Assembly (NCBI GenBank): GCA_963580455.1
Contig: OY756969.1
Coordinates: forward strand, 18,076,760 to 18,140,759
Direction: 5' to 3'
Source: Euonymus europaeus
Lineage: Eukaryota > Streptophyta > Magnoliopsida > Celastrales > Celastraceae
DNA length: 64,000 nt
Translations under genes and position numbers: made by a program
Shown: positions 44,701 through 50,990 of the stretch, one piece after another
How the letters are laid out: every line of letters starts with the position of its first letter
Numbering within the stretch: position 1 is the stretch's first letter
Notes under the pieces: generated by a model
Database searches by the model: none
Told to the model about the DNA's origin: nothing
What the model saw: the letters and a program-made list of their open reading frames with translations, nothing else

Positions 44701-46476
44701 ACTTCCGCACCCACGCCAAACCTCAGTTGCACACATGCCGCACCCTTTTTTATTTTTTATTTTAAAAAAATTGGATTCGTCAATTGCCGCACCCCGGATG
44801 TTTCGTGCCACACCCAAAACGAATCTGGTGCAGGTACCCTTGAAAGAATGCCGCAGCACCCGTGCTTCTTAGTATGTTAAACTCTCAACTAATAGAGGTA
44901 GCTCTATCTCGTGCCAACAACTGTCAGTGGTAGAGACCCCGGAATTCTGCAAGGTTGTTTGAACTATTCTCTACATTCTACATGAAACCGTGATTCGACC
45001 TCCATATTCGTTTTGAATTTCCTCTGCGGCCTTATGTCCAATCAGACATTTTTAACTTGACTCAAGTTGGGGTGGGTGGAGCTGGTAGGTACAAATTTAT
45101 GTTTTCTGATTTCTGAGTAGCCAAGGAACCCATGAACAGCGTTCTAGTAATCTCGTTAGACATGCTAGACTGTTAGTTATGGTTGAAATTTTCTGCGGCA
45201 TGGGCAACACATTTTTCTTTTACAAGGCTCTTAAATCTGTAATGAATTCCCAAGCACAGTCCTGATATGTATCTTTTTATAAGTTGCAGTACTTATAAAT
45301 AATGAGGAATCTAAAATGGCTATTGCCTTTTGTTACCCACATTCATTTTTAAAGTACAGGAAGAAGTTCATGTTTTTCAAATACTCGGGATTTCTAAATC
45401 ATTAAGGAAGCTTTTAATAGCTTTTACAGCAATGAGATAAGCACTCTTAATACTGAATTTACGATTTGAGATGAGACCCTGATAAGTTTGTCAGAATTCA
45501 CCTTGATATAGATAAAGAAATTAGAATTCCTTTAATGCAATTTGAGGGAGGGAGAGCTTGATACAAGAGTAGAGGTTTTGCAAGTGTTGTACTGTTGCAT
45601 GAGACTCGTAAATGTCTTCAATGTATTATACGTGCAGAGCAAGTTGGGTCAACTCAAGTTTCCTCGAGAAATTCATGTCTAATTTTTTGTCTGTTTGGTT
45701 GGTCTTTGTTTTTTTATTTTCGCTGGAAGTTTTTGTTTTTCTGGTTCGCGATCAACAGTACGTTTTCATGGGATTCCCCCACCTATACCCTTGCCATAAG
45801 TGAGGGCTGCGTGAAAAAACTATAATCAGAATAAAATAAGAATTGGCAAAAGTCTGAAACTCTGTTAAAGATTATTGCTTGAGAGGCGTATAATAGCATG
45901 GGAAATATCTGTGAGATGTGCATGATTCAGTGATTCAAAAGGGGCACCATACTAGACCAGTGGATGAAGGCTGTGTTATTTTACGTCTACTCCAGGTATA
46001 GGAAATATGAAGTGTCAATTAATTTCCAATTGTCAAAATATTTCCTTCCCATTGGATATTATCGTCATCCACCACATAGCCAAGAAAGTTTAATCGAATG
46101 GCTGGGTTCCCTTGTCCTTTAAAAACTCATTTTCCTAGTGTTTTCTTTGGAGAAAAAACATCTCAGCTGGAAAGGAAACTTTTCTTTTTGTTCCATATTA
46201 GAGGTTCTAAGTGTCTGTTTAAATCCGATATTCAATTTAAGTTTCATAAATTGGTTCAACTTCTTTCATGCTAAAGTGAACTGGTTTTGTTAAATGATTT
46301 AGGATATTGAAAGTTACAATGATAAATGCCATTGTCAGTCCTGCTATAAGTTCTTGCAAGAGATTTTATGGACTTTTCTCTGTATATTTCAGGCATGCGA
46401 TATCAAAGACCCAAAGCAAAACATCGAGTGGACAGTACCAGAAGGCGGCGGTGGCCCAGGTTACTCGGTTATGTAG
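8206..46476 (+). CDS. ETFQO: Electron-transfer flavoprotein:ubiquinone oxidoreductase, mitochondrial (18 exons)
   Basis: The enzyme takes electrons from reduced ETF and passes them to ubiquinone at the inner mitochondrial membrane, serving branched-chain amino-acid and related catabolism. Exons: 8206-8731, 10763-10839, 11308-11414, 11929-12010, 12091-12199, 12474-12520, 12636-12710, 13473-13589, 14610-14678, 31614-31706, 32191-32293, 39393-39517, 40551-40600, 40741-40807, 41894-41973, 42727-42855, 42948-43014, 46393-46476. All junctions are GT-AG and the total is 2,007 nt, or 668 residues plus stop. Visible in order: an Arg/Ser-rich presequence, the FAD motif GAGPAG (about 141-146), [43 protein letters not shown], and the 4Fe-4S cysteines 613, 637, 640 and 643. 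I saw no frameshift or stop. Introns 9 (16.9 kb) and 11 (7.1 kb) are swollen by transposons. Family identity is very sure; exon edges come from reading frame and conserved sequence. Confidence 0.95.
9639..9859. mobile_element. 221-bp Harbinger/Tourist-like MITE in ETFQO intron 1
   Basis: It has perfect 12-bp terminal inverted repeats, GGGTGTGTTTGA at 9639-9650 and TCAAACACACCC at 9848-9859, flanked by the 3-bp direct repeat TGA (9636-9638 and 9860-9862). There is no coding capacity. The 3-bp duplication and the TIR type fit the PIF/Harbinger superfamily. Internal words resemble the right end of the Harbinger element at 5670-6150. The rest of intron 1 (8732-10762) shows nothing supportable. 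Confidence 0.85.
15043..15577. mobile_element. 535-bp Harbinger-like MITE in ETFQO intron 9
   Basis: The imperfect terminal inverted repeats read CGCATTGTTTGGATTG on the left and, reverse complemented, GCCTATGTTTGAATTG on the right. They are flanked by TAA at 15040-15042 and 15578-15580, the target duplication expected for PIF/Harbinger. The interior is non-coding, with an AT dinucleotide patch near 15343-15377 and pyrimidine-rich right half. TIR divergence suggests it is older than the MITE in intron 1. Confidence 0.65.
16018..16076 (+). repeat. 31-bp tandem repeat, two copies
   Basis: TTTCGTACGTCACTTCCATT and its continuation occur at 16018-16048 and again from 16049, the second copy slightly shorter. 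The repeat lies in the loop of the inverted-repeat element. ACGTCA words in each copy are incidental as far as can be told. Confidence 0.85.
16888..22030 (+). pseudogene. Copia A gag-pol, heavily decayed
   Basis: Order gag, zinc knuckle, integrase, reverse transcriptase, RNase H, as in Copia. Gag starts near 16898 where the expected ATG appears as GTG. The knuckle at 17648-17689 reads [14 protein letters not shown], so its second Cys is Ser. The integrase region (18095-18711) has [17 protein letters not shown] and [10 protein letters not shown]. The RT (19300-19957) has GCKWIFTIK and [12 protein letters not shown], then VYVDD near 19830. The RNase H (21540-22000) has DADWVGC and [10 protein letters not shown]. 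Many stops and frame changes occur, for example at 17189 and 18353, and RT is interrupted at 19957. It cannot be functional. Confidence 0.85.
19958..21201 (-). mobile_element. 1,244-bp LTR-like insertion (probable solo LTR) inside Copia A reverse transcriptase
   Basis: It interrupts the RT codons between GIEV and [12 protein letters not shown] sequence. AGGTG direct repeats flank it (19953-19957 and 21202-21206). Read on the minus strand it starts TGTTAGGTGC and ends CGACCAACA, LTR-like ends that overlap the direct repeats by a few bases, so the exact borders are ambiguous. A perfect hairpin, AGGTGCA and TGCACCT, lies at 21182-21197. No coding domain, PBS or second LTR is seen, which suggests a solo LTR, perhaps of a Tat-like Gypsy. 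That last assignment is recall and uncertain. Confidence 0.55.
22250..24566 (-). pseudogene. Gypsy pol: protease, RT, RNase H tail, partial integrase
   Basis: Reading leftwards: protease at about 24440 (VDSGASHN); RT at 24000-23060 with [24 protein letters not shown] and FDDILIFSS; RNase H tail at 22950-22850 (ADALSRK); integrase zinc finger ([13 protein letters not shown], then CEVCQHHKY) and first integrase Asp region ([20 protein letters not shown]) near 22330-22260. Breaks: a deletion of roughly 45 residues in RT between AGIIE and LLDKLQG, a frame change near 23592, loss of the RNase H core, and truncation of integrase at the LTR. The order with integrase after RT identifies Gypsy. Confidence 0.85.
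24567..25599 (-). pseudogene. Gypsy gag, broken
   Basis: It starts with an ATG at 25599 ([17 protein letters not shown]), a coiled-coil-like heptad region. It continues through a gag core in several frames: [15 protein letters not shown] near 25340, then [20 protein letters not shown] near 25230. It ends with a decayed zinc-knuckle region ([15 protein letters not shown]) near 24610. Several stops separate the pieces. Plus-strand ORFs here (24367-24570, 24613-24843) are shadows. Confidence 0.7.
26073..30476 (+). mobile_element. Copia B: recent but defective LTR retrotransposon
   Basis: The LTRs at 26073-26274 and 30275-30476 are both 202 bp, and I found no difference between them by eye. Termini are TG at the start and CT at the end, a non-canonical pair. 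Perfect TGAAT target duplications lie at 26068-26072 and 30477-30481. The PBS TGGTATCGAAGC is at 26275-26286 and the PPT TTGAAGGGGGG at 30264-30274. Total length is 4,404 bp. LTR identity means the insertion is young, yet the coding region is deleted and broken, so it probably moved with proteins supplied by a relative. It lies in sense orientation in ETFQO intron 9. Confidence 0.93.
26924..30267 (+). pseudogene. Copia B gag-pol: deletion, frameshift and nonsense codon
   Basis: Gag starts at the ATG at 26924 (the open frame begins three codons earlier). After YSKLHE near 27358 the frame jumps to [10 protein letters not shown] of the pre-integrase region, so most of gag, the zinc knuckle and the whole protease are missing. 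The integrase then runs [17 protein letters not shown] and AERKHRH, but the frame shifts by one base near 27731-27741. A TGA at 28822-28824 stands where the family has Trp, before [10 protein letters not shown]. From 28825 RT is intact ([32 protein letters not shown] near 29314), and RNase H runs to the stop at 30267. The family encodes one polyprotein. Confidence 0.9.
30494..31613. other. Rest of ETFQO intron 9
   Basis: AT-rich intron sequence running to the acceptor before exon 10, whose last intron bases are CCTATAG. The ORFs at 30625-30900 (minus) and 31483-31689 (plus) show no domain, and the latter overlaps exon 10 in another frame. Nothing further is supportable. Confidence 0.5.
32607..32838 (+). 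repeat. Tandem duplication of about 114 bp in ETFQO intron 11
   Basis: Copy 1 is 32607-32720 and copy 2 is 32721-32838. Both run from GGGAGCAC(T/C)TCCACT through a TTATTTTATTTTCTTA block and AGTGCTTGTTGACTATGA to GATTGTCT. Several substitutions and small indels separate them, so the duplication is not recent. Confidence 0.85.
33200..34020. repeat. Degenerate repeat tract in ETFQO intron 11
   Basis: 33230-33600 contains GGTGTGG and CACTTCCGCACCC-like words that recur, partly inverted, in intron 17 near 44690-44875 (CCACTTCCGCACCCACGCC and GCCGCAGCACCCGTGCTTCT). This suggests copies of one dispersed element whose borders I could not set. 33735-33800 is an AT-rich simple-sequence patch. Confidence 0.35.
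34030..38150 (+). mobile_element. Copia C: old decayed retrotransposon in ETFQO intron 11
   Basis: Gag sequence is recognisable at 34060-34750 ([20 protein letters not shown], then [20 protein letters not shown]), a broken protease at about 34917 (WVIDS...SHHITG), part of RT at 35290-35503 ([20 protein letters not shown]), the RT tail at 37447-37570 ([15 protein letters not shown]) and RNase H remnants to about 37980. The PPT-like TTGAGGGGGA at 37979-37988 precedes a probable 3' LTR reaching about 38130. The integrase and a middle part of RT are absent, and stops are frequent. No 5' LTR was found. RT is interrupted by the antisense element at 35504-37441. Confidence 0.8.
35504..37441 (-). mobile_element. 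Small antisense LTR retrotransposon (gag only) nested in Copia C
   Basis: The LTRs at 35504-35914 and 37030-37441 (411 and 412 bp) begin TGTTGGAAGAATTC and end CTAACA on the plus strand. Target duplications GGTAT lie at 35499-35503 and 37442-37446. On the minus strand a PBS-like word (TTGATATCGAAGG) follows the right LTR, a gag follows ([20 protein letters not shown], then [15 protein letters not shown]), then a [11 protein letters not shown] knuckle near 36350, and a purine tract (AAGGTGGAG) precedes the left LTR. No protease, integrase or RT is present. The LTRs differ at many sites, so it is much older than Copia B. It is a deleted Copia-type element. Confidence 0.85.
38204..38323 (+). mobile_element. 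tRNA-derived SINE (probable)
   Basis: It begins GGGATCGCCTAGTTGGTTAA, which fits the 5' end and A box of plant SINEs. A B-box-like GGTTTAAGTCC lies at 38246-38256, about the right spacing downstream. It cannot fold into a tRNA cloverleaf, so it is not a tRNA gene. The 3' end is unclear because it abuts the next element at 38324. Confidence 0.6.
38324..38969. mobile_element. 646-bp non-autonomous DNA element, probably hAT-type
   Basis: The ends read TAGGGATAAATGTGGGCCG on the left and, reverse complemented, TAGCAATGAAAGTGGGTCG on the right. This resembles the CAGGG...GGGCCGAGC-type ends of plant hAT elements. The interior is full of GGGCTNAGCCC-like words on both strands. No transposase is encoded, and the ORF at 38574-38774 has no domain. 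A clean 8-bp duplication was not found. Confidence 0.5.
39675..40070. mobile_element. 396-bp Harbinger-like MITE in ETFQO intron 12
   Basis: The ends GGGCAATTGCAATGG and (reverse complemented) GGGAAATTGCAATAG form a 15-bp imperfect TIR, flanked by TTA at 39672-39674 and 40071-40073. The interior contains two imperfect direct repeats (about 39750-39830 and 39945-40025) sharing GCTGTATTGG, GATGTGGATG and ACTTTTTGT. It has no coding capacity. Confidence 0.75.
42727..46476 (+). CDS. ETFQO: ETFQO exons 16-18: iron-sulphur domain and C terminus
   Basis: Exon 16 (42727-42855) ends [10 protein letters not shown], exon 17 (42948-43014) ends NAQNCLHCK, and exon 18 (46393-46476) begins [20 protein letters not shown] and ends SVM before TAG. 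The four cysteines (C613, C637, C640, C643) that hold the 4Fe-4S cluster are thus split over three exons. All are present, and the CxxCxxC spacing is retained only if exon 17 joins exon 18 exactly as given. Confidence 0.95.
43920..44498 (-). mobile_element. TRIM-like miniature LTR element in ETFQO intron 17
   Basis: On the plus strand the right LTR is 44328-44498 (TGATAAGAACC to ATTCTTACA, 171 bp). The left LTR-like copy starts at 43920 (TGATAGGAACC) and stays alignable to about 44070. A minus-strand PBS, GCTCCAATACCA (reverse complement TGGTATTGGAGC), lies at 44315-44326, one base from the right LTR. The interior is about 250 bp, contains a roughly 110-bp imperfect tandem duplication (GGGTCTTT...CCCATACCT twice) and encodes nothing. 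Size and layout match TRIM elements. No target duplication was found, and the left LTR end is decayed. Confidence 0.65.
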
Positions 46477-46901
46477 ATGATATGTATGTATTTTTTATTG
46501 TCATTTTAGATGGAAGTCTACATTTGTTGTTTGTTGGCAATGTAGAAAGGATGTCTTGCAAGTCAAAGGAAAAAAATATATATAGAAAAATTTGAATACT
46601 GGTTGGCAATTTCTGCCAAGTTCTCAGTTTTTTCCTCTTCATGTGGGACCTGCTCTCCAGGGACTATCTAAGAAAGTAGATAACAAAATCGAGTCTCTTC
46701 TTCATGTAGGCATTTGCTGCCCGTGGGATGTCAATGATATAGTATGAGACTTGAGTCCCAAGTTAGGTTGAATGGTTATTTTGAATGATTTACTGTGCGT
46801 TTAACAGTTTTCTTTTCAATTATAATTTGAGTTTGTTAAAACTGTAAGAAGGGACAACTGAAGAGAAGGATAAACTTAGTTATCATTACTGCAGCTGAAC
46901 T
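46477..46901. other. ETFQO 3' UTR and convergent intergenic spacer
   Basis: 425 bp between the ETFQO stop and the end of the oppositely oriented strictosidine-synthase-like pseudogene. No clear polyadenylation hexamer and no further gene were identified. Confidence 0.5.
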
Positions 46902-48285
46902 TCAGGGGTAAGGAAGGGTAGCTATATGGTCATGAGCCACACTTCCAATCCAGAGTTTCCCTGTGGTTCTCTAACTTCACTCACTAGTTTCATCGCCACA
47001 CTATTTGGATCCTCAAGGACTTCCATGATGTCTCCTCGTTCACTGAAGAGTGAGAGCATTGGGTACATTCTCATCCCCATGATCTTCACCAAGAAACTCA
47101 TCTGGATTGGCAACCGAAAGAAGAAGCTCCTTATCCATGGATTCTGTGTGAGGATCTCATGTGCCAGAGTTCGACAGCAAACAATGGCTACCCAGAATTG
47201 CCCTTTTTCGTTCAGTCTTACGTTGTCTGGAAAACCTGGAAGGTTTGCTACAAGTTCCACATTTCCGGCTTTCGGACCCTTCAGCAAGAACTTCAGCAGC
47301 CTGCAGCAACAAAATCAAGACCACGGGCACGGGGGAAATCTTTTCGATAAGTTACAATGCGAGTGGATTACCTGCAATTGGTAGTCTCAGCTAAAAGGAG
47401 AAAGGTTTGGTCCTTTGATAACTGAACTCCATCTGCAAAAGCAAGCCCATCCAAGATAATATGAGTTGTTTTTGTTGGAGGATCATATCTGAGAAGCCTA
47501 CTAGTGGTTTCACCTTCCAACAGTATAAAGAAATGGTTAATACAAGTTAACAAAATCTTCATTACTACCTGCACTGAAAGTATAAGGTAATCAAGCGATC
47601 TACCGATGCGTTGTTCATCGATAGTTGTGTGTGTCCAGGTTATCTGCAAAGATTATTCCCTAAAACATTAAACCCTAATTCCCATCCACATGAGTTGCCA
47701 AAGGTGTTGCAAGCCCTCCTTCAGGTCCAACAACCGGAAGGCCGTAATAGGCATCAGGGATGTACAAATCTCCGGTGTTCCTGTCGAATCTGAGGCCGAG
47801 CGGATGACCACAGAGTCTCATGCTTCCATTGCTTAGGCGTGGTGGAGTGAACGCCTCTTGCACATAACTTCTCTGACCTTTCAAACATCAAGTGCCACCA
47901 TAATTGGCTTGTAGTAAAGATAACTCACTGTATAAAGAAATGAACAGATTATTTATGACTCACCAGTTGGGTTGTAAGTGCAAATGTTTCCCATCCAACA
48001 TTCTCTCCCAACCAATTCGTCCGTCTGCTAAAACCGTGTAAGGTCCACGGCCAAATCGATCGAATTCCAAAGATTCGGGTACGAAAACTTCATCCTTGAA
48101 CTCCAACTTCCCATCCCCAAGTCTGCTCATGTTGTCTCTCGGCCACTTCTCCATGACTTGCTTGTAAGATGCAATGCCATGCTTCACAGGCTTGAATTCA
48201 TGCCCTCCTATTGAACCCATTCGAAATGGGTCAATTATAACAAAACTGAAGACCAATGCGAGAAAAATAAGTGATGACGTCAAAA
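46902..48285 (-). pseudogene. Strictosidine-synthase-like (APMAP/SSL family) pseudogene
   Basis: Exon-like blocks on the minus strand: about 48285-47964 (signal-peptide-like LIFLALVFSFVIIDPF, then HEFKPVKHGIASYKQVMEKW and SLEFDRFGRGPYTV), about 47876-47680 (LCGHPLGLRFDRNTGDLYIP, YYGLPVVGPEGGLATPL), about 47560-47370 (RLLRYDPPTKTTHIILDGLA, FADGVQLSKD) and about 47310-46902 (GPKAGNVELVANLPGFPDNV, RLPIQMSF, MKLVSEVREPQG). Together they make the six-bladed propeller of this family, targeted to the secretory path. Breaks: no ATG (the frame opens at TTG), a frameshift after ADGR near 48020, in-frame stops near 47675, and a one-base loss near 46960 before the original TGA at 46902-46904. Most family members do not make strictosidine, so no alkaloid role should be inferred. 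Confidence 0.85.
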
Positions 48286-48870
48286 AGGTGTCGCTACCGA
48301 GAAGACGATCAATTGGTCAGACCTGCAGTCGTGCATGGATACCAGGGATGAAGATCCTTCCAAGAAGCCAAGAAGCCAAACAGCCAGGCAGTCACGTAGC
48401 TGTCCAGCCAGGCAATGTGTCAGTCCTGCAGCTGAGCACAATGAGCAAAGATGAGCTAAAGGCCGCACTAGAGGTAGTCCTCTGGCGTTGACACTCCGAC
48501 GTTCAAGTCAGTTCTTATCACAAAATCAGGCGAGCTCCTTGGACTAGAGCTCTCAGTTAGCCAGAATTCAAATGGTCATTAGTTAGGGTTAATACCTGAC
48601 TTGTTGAAAGTTTTATATAGGATTAATAATCCCTATTCAAGTGGGTCATCCAATTATGGTTGTGGACCGCACTTAACTGCTTTTCATCTTAGTGGATCCA
48701 GCTGGTCAGTTTCTTCCCTGGCCTACTCACCAAGATGACTGTTCGGTAGGGCTAAGAATCCGTTTTTGGAGCGCCACCTGACATGTGGCTAAATATTATT
48801 GGTAGGGGTATTTTTGTAATATCAATAAGAAATGGGTGTTGCCACAAAAACTCATCTCTAAATGGGTTCC
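48286..48870. mobile_element. LTR-like repeat abutting the 5' end of the pseudogene (tentative)
   Basis: GC-richer sequence than its surroundings, with direct words (CCAAGAAGCCAAGAAGCCAA, CAGCCAGGCA twice) and a stretch from about 48470 (TCTGGCGTTGACACTCCGAC) of the sort seen in plant Gypsy LTRs. No second copy or PBS was found. Its edge coincides with the missing start of the pseudogene, so an insertion may have removed the original ATG and promoter. This is an inference. Confidence 0.35.
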
Positions 48871-49880
48871 TCATTTCCATGGTGGAGGATCTCCGTTATA
48901 ATGGGAAACAAGGAGTGTTTGATGTGTTGATGAAGAAACAACTTAACAAGTTGAGTAAGGATGTGCATAATTAGTATACAAATTTCCAAAGTAGGATTTC
49001 GTATGCAAAAAGATTGAGAGATCATGTTTTATTCGTGATGGGCTTTGAAATTGAAATTAGGTTGGCCATGATGTTTTCATTCTTTCCTTGCTCTTGTGAA
49101 AACAAACTAGGAGAGCACCAATATGCTCATATAAATAGCCTAAAATGTCAAGTGAATGTATCTATATTTACTTTTTAAAAACAAAATGTTAAACAGCCCA
49201 ACCCTAAATAGTATATTTCATTATAATATCATATTCCACTATAATATTTTACTGTAACATCATATTTCACTGTAATATCATATTTCATTGTATACGCAGT
49301 TACGATGAAATGAGTTGTTTAACCCTAGGTTATTTATCACCACTGCTTTAAAAATGTAGCACTTAACATATGTGAAAAACTATCTGATTGTTTGAAACGT
49401 GTTCCTACGTTGATTACATAAAGAATTAGAATCCTTAATGAAAATACAATTTTAATACTCAAAATTTGTGTTTGATAAGCAGTTTATGCTAGGTCTGGTA
49501 TAAGTCGAAAAATAGGTTTTACCAAACATGGAGGTAATTCTATCGAGACTAATATCAACAAAAGAATCGGGTTCATATGATATTGTTTATACTATAATTA
49601 TGCAGGCTTAATGTGCTAAATGTGACCAAAAAAATGGGCTAGACAAGACAAAAAATAGGTCGCGCATCTCTAAAAAATGAATTGGTCTTATTGCAGTTTA
49701 TACGGATCAGGTGAAAGGAAAGGAAATGGATTATTAATTTATATATTAAATGGGTCCAGTTTTAATTGTTGAGCAGAAAATAAGATTTGGTCTTAGAGGT
49801 TGTCTAAAATATACAAAGTGGAGGTTATATTAGTTTGTTACATACTTTGGTGGAGCACTTTCTTACTCAAATTTAGCTCA
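48871..49880. other. Intergenic, AT-rich, no gene seen
   Basis: No supportable gene. It contains the short degenerate satellite listed at 49210-49290; otherwise it is plain AT-rich sequence. Confidence 0.45.
49210..49290 (+). repeat. Degenerate short tandem repeat (about 18-bp unit)
   Basis: Four to five imperfect copies of ATATTTCANTRTAATATC in a row, interrupted by a longer unit containing ATTTTACTGTAAC. A local minisatellite with no coding meaning. Confidence 0.6.
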
Positions 49881-50990
49881 TCATGCAGCACGAAAGAGTA
49901 TATTCTCAAAGGTTTTTGGCACTATTGAAGCACAGTTGAACCACTATCTTAGCAGTTGGAGAAAATGGAGCATGTTTGAGAGGTTTTCGGGTGGTTGCAA
50001 TAATGAAAGACGTAATAGTTGATTCAAGAGTTCTAAAAGGCTATAAAAGCACAAACAAAAAACACAACCAATCACACAAATTCAACCTAACGGCATAAAC
50101 CTACTCTCTTTCAATCTTTCTAGCTCTTAAGAGTTATAGCTTTCTGTTGTTAGCATTCAGCTTTTGTTAACACTTTTCTGTAATCACTTCTTGCATCAAT
50201 GAAATGTTTACAGTTTGGCATTCAATTCTAGTACAATTTCTACTGAAGCGCTTTCCAGTGGATCTGGAGTTCCTTGAATATTCATAGTAAGATTATGAGT
50301 GCCCCTTTCTTCATACAATTGCTTGATTATACATGCACCCACATTACATATTTCAACACTTTGAGGTTGACTACAAGCCTTTGGCACACCTGCAACAACC
50401 GTCTCATGACCAAAGGACAGGATTGACTTTTTTGGGAGATTGTAGTCAAATAGAGGTAACATCTTTTTTGGCACACCCAGTGGGACTCGATTGTTCTAGT
50501 CAGAAATGTCGCCCAAAACTCAAAGATTTGTTAAAGAAATTGCAACGGGAAGCAAACTTCCTCAAGGAAATCCTACAATAGTAGGGCTCAATCAATCACC
50601 ACTACCTCAAGAGATGTTGTTTTCTCATCATTCATCACCAAGAGACTAGGCCACTTAGAGTAGGCCATCAAGCCTAGTGCCATCTAAGAAGATCGACATG
50701 TTGGACATTAGGATGAAGGAATTTCAGACTGGGCTTGTGCTCACACTACAAATCACGATCTAAAATGCAATGCAGACTGCCATTCATTTGCTCTATAAAG
50801 GGGAAGATAAGTCTGTTCTCAAGGCAGACAAAGGCAAACAAAAGTGTCTAAGGGTGCTATACACCTCCAAGAATGTACAGCCCAAAGGAGGTCAGCACGA
50901 GAGGGCAGTCCCAAACAACAGCCTGAGGGTGGTGCATTCCTTGATCCCTAAAGGTTTGCATAATTTGTAAGCCCCAATTTCTTTTATAAG
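49880..50990 (+). mobile_element. Decayed LTR-retrotransposon leader and gag-like start (tentative)
   Basis: 50455-50500 contains TTTTTTGGCACACCCAGTGG, a type of leader sequence seen just before gag in some plant LTR elements. It is followed by an ATG at 50507 and a frame (MSPKTQRFVKEIATGSKLPQ) that breaks after about 47 codons. The frame at 50770-50970 is Lys/Gln-rich and may be more of the same. No RT or integrase follows, so the call rests on weak resemblance. Confidence 0.3.

Noticed and set aside
46902..48285. Functional strictosidine synthase for alkaloid synthesis
   Set aside because: The family name is historical; this copy is frameshifted and lacks an ATG, and most members lack the activity.
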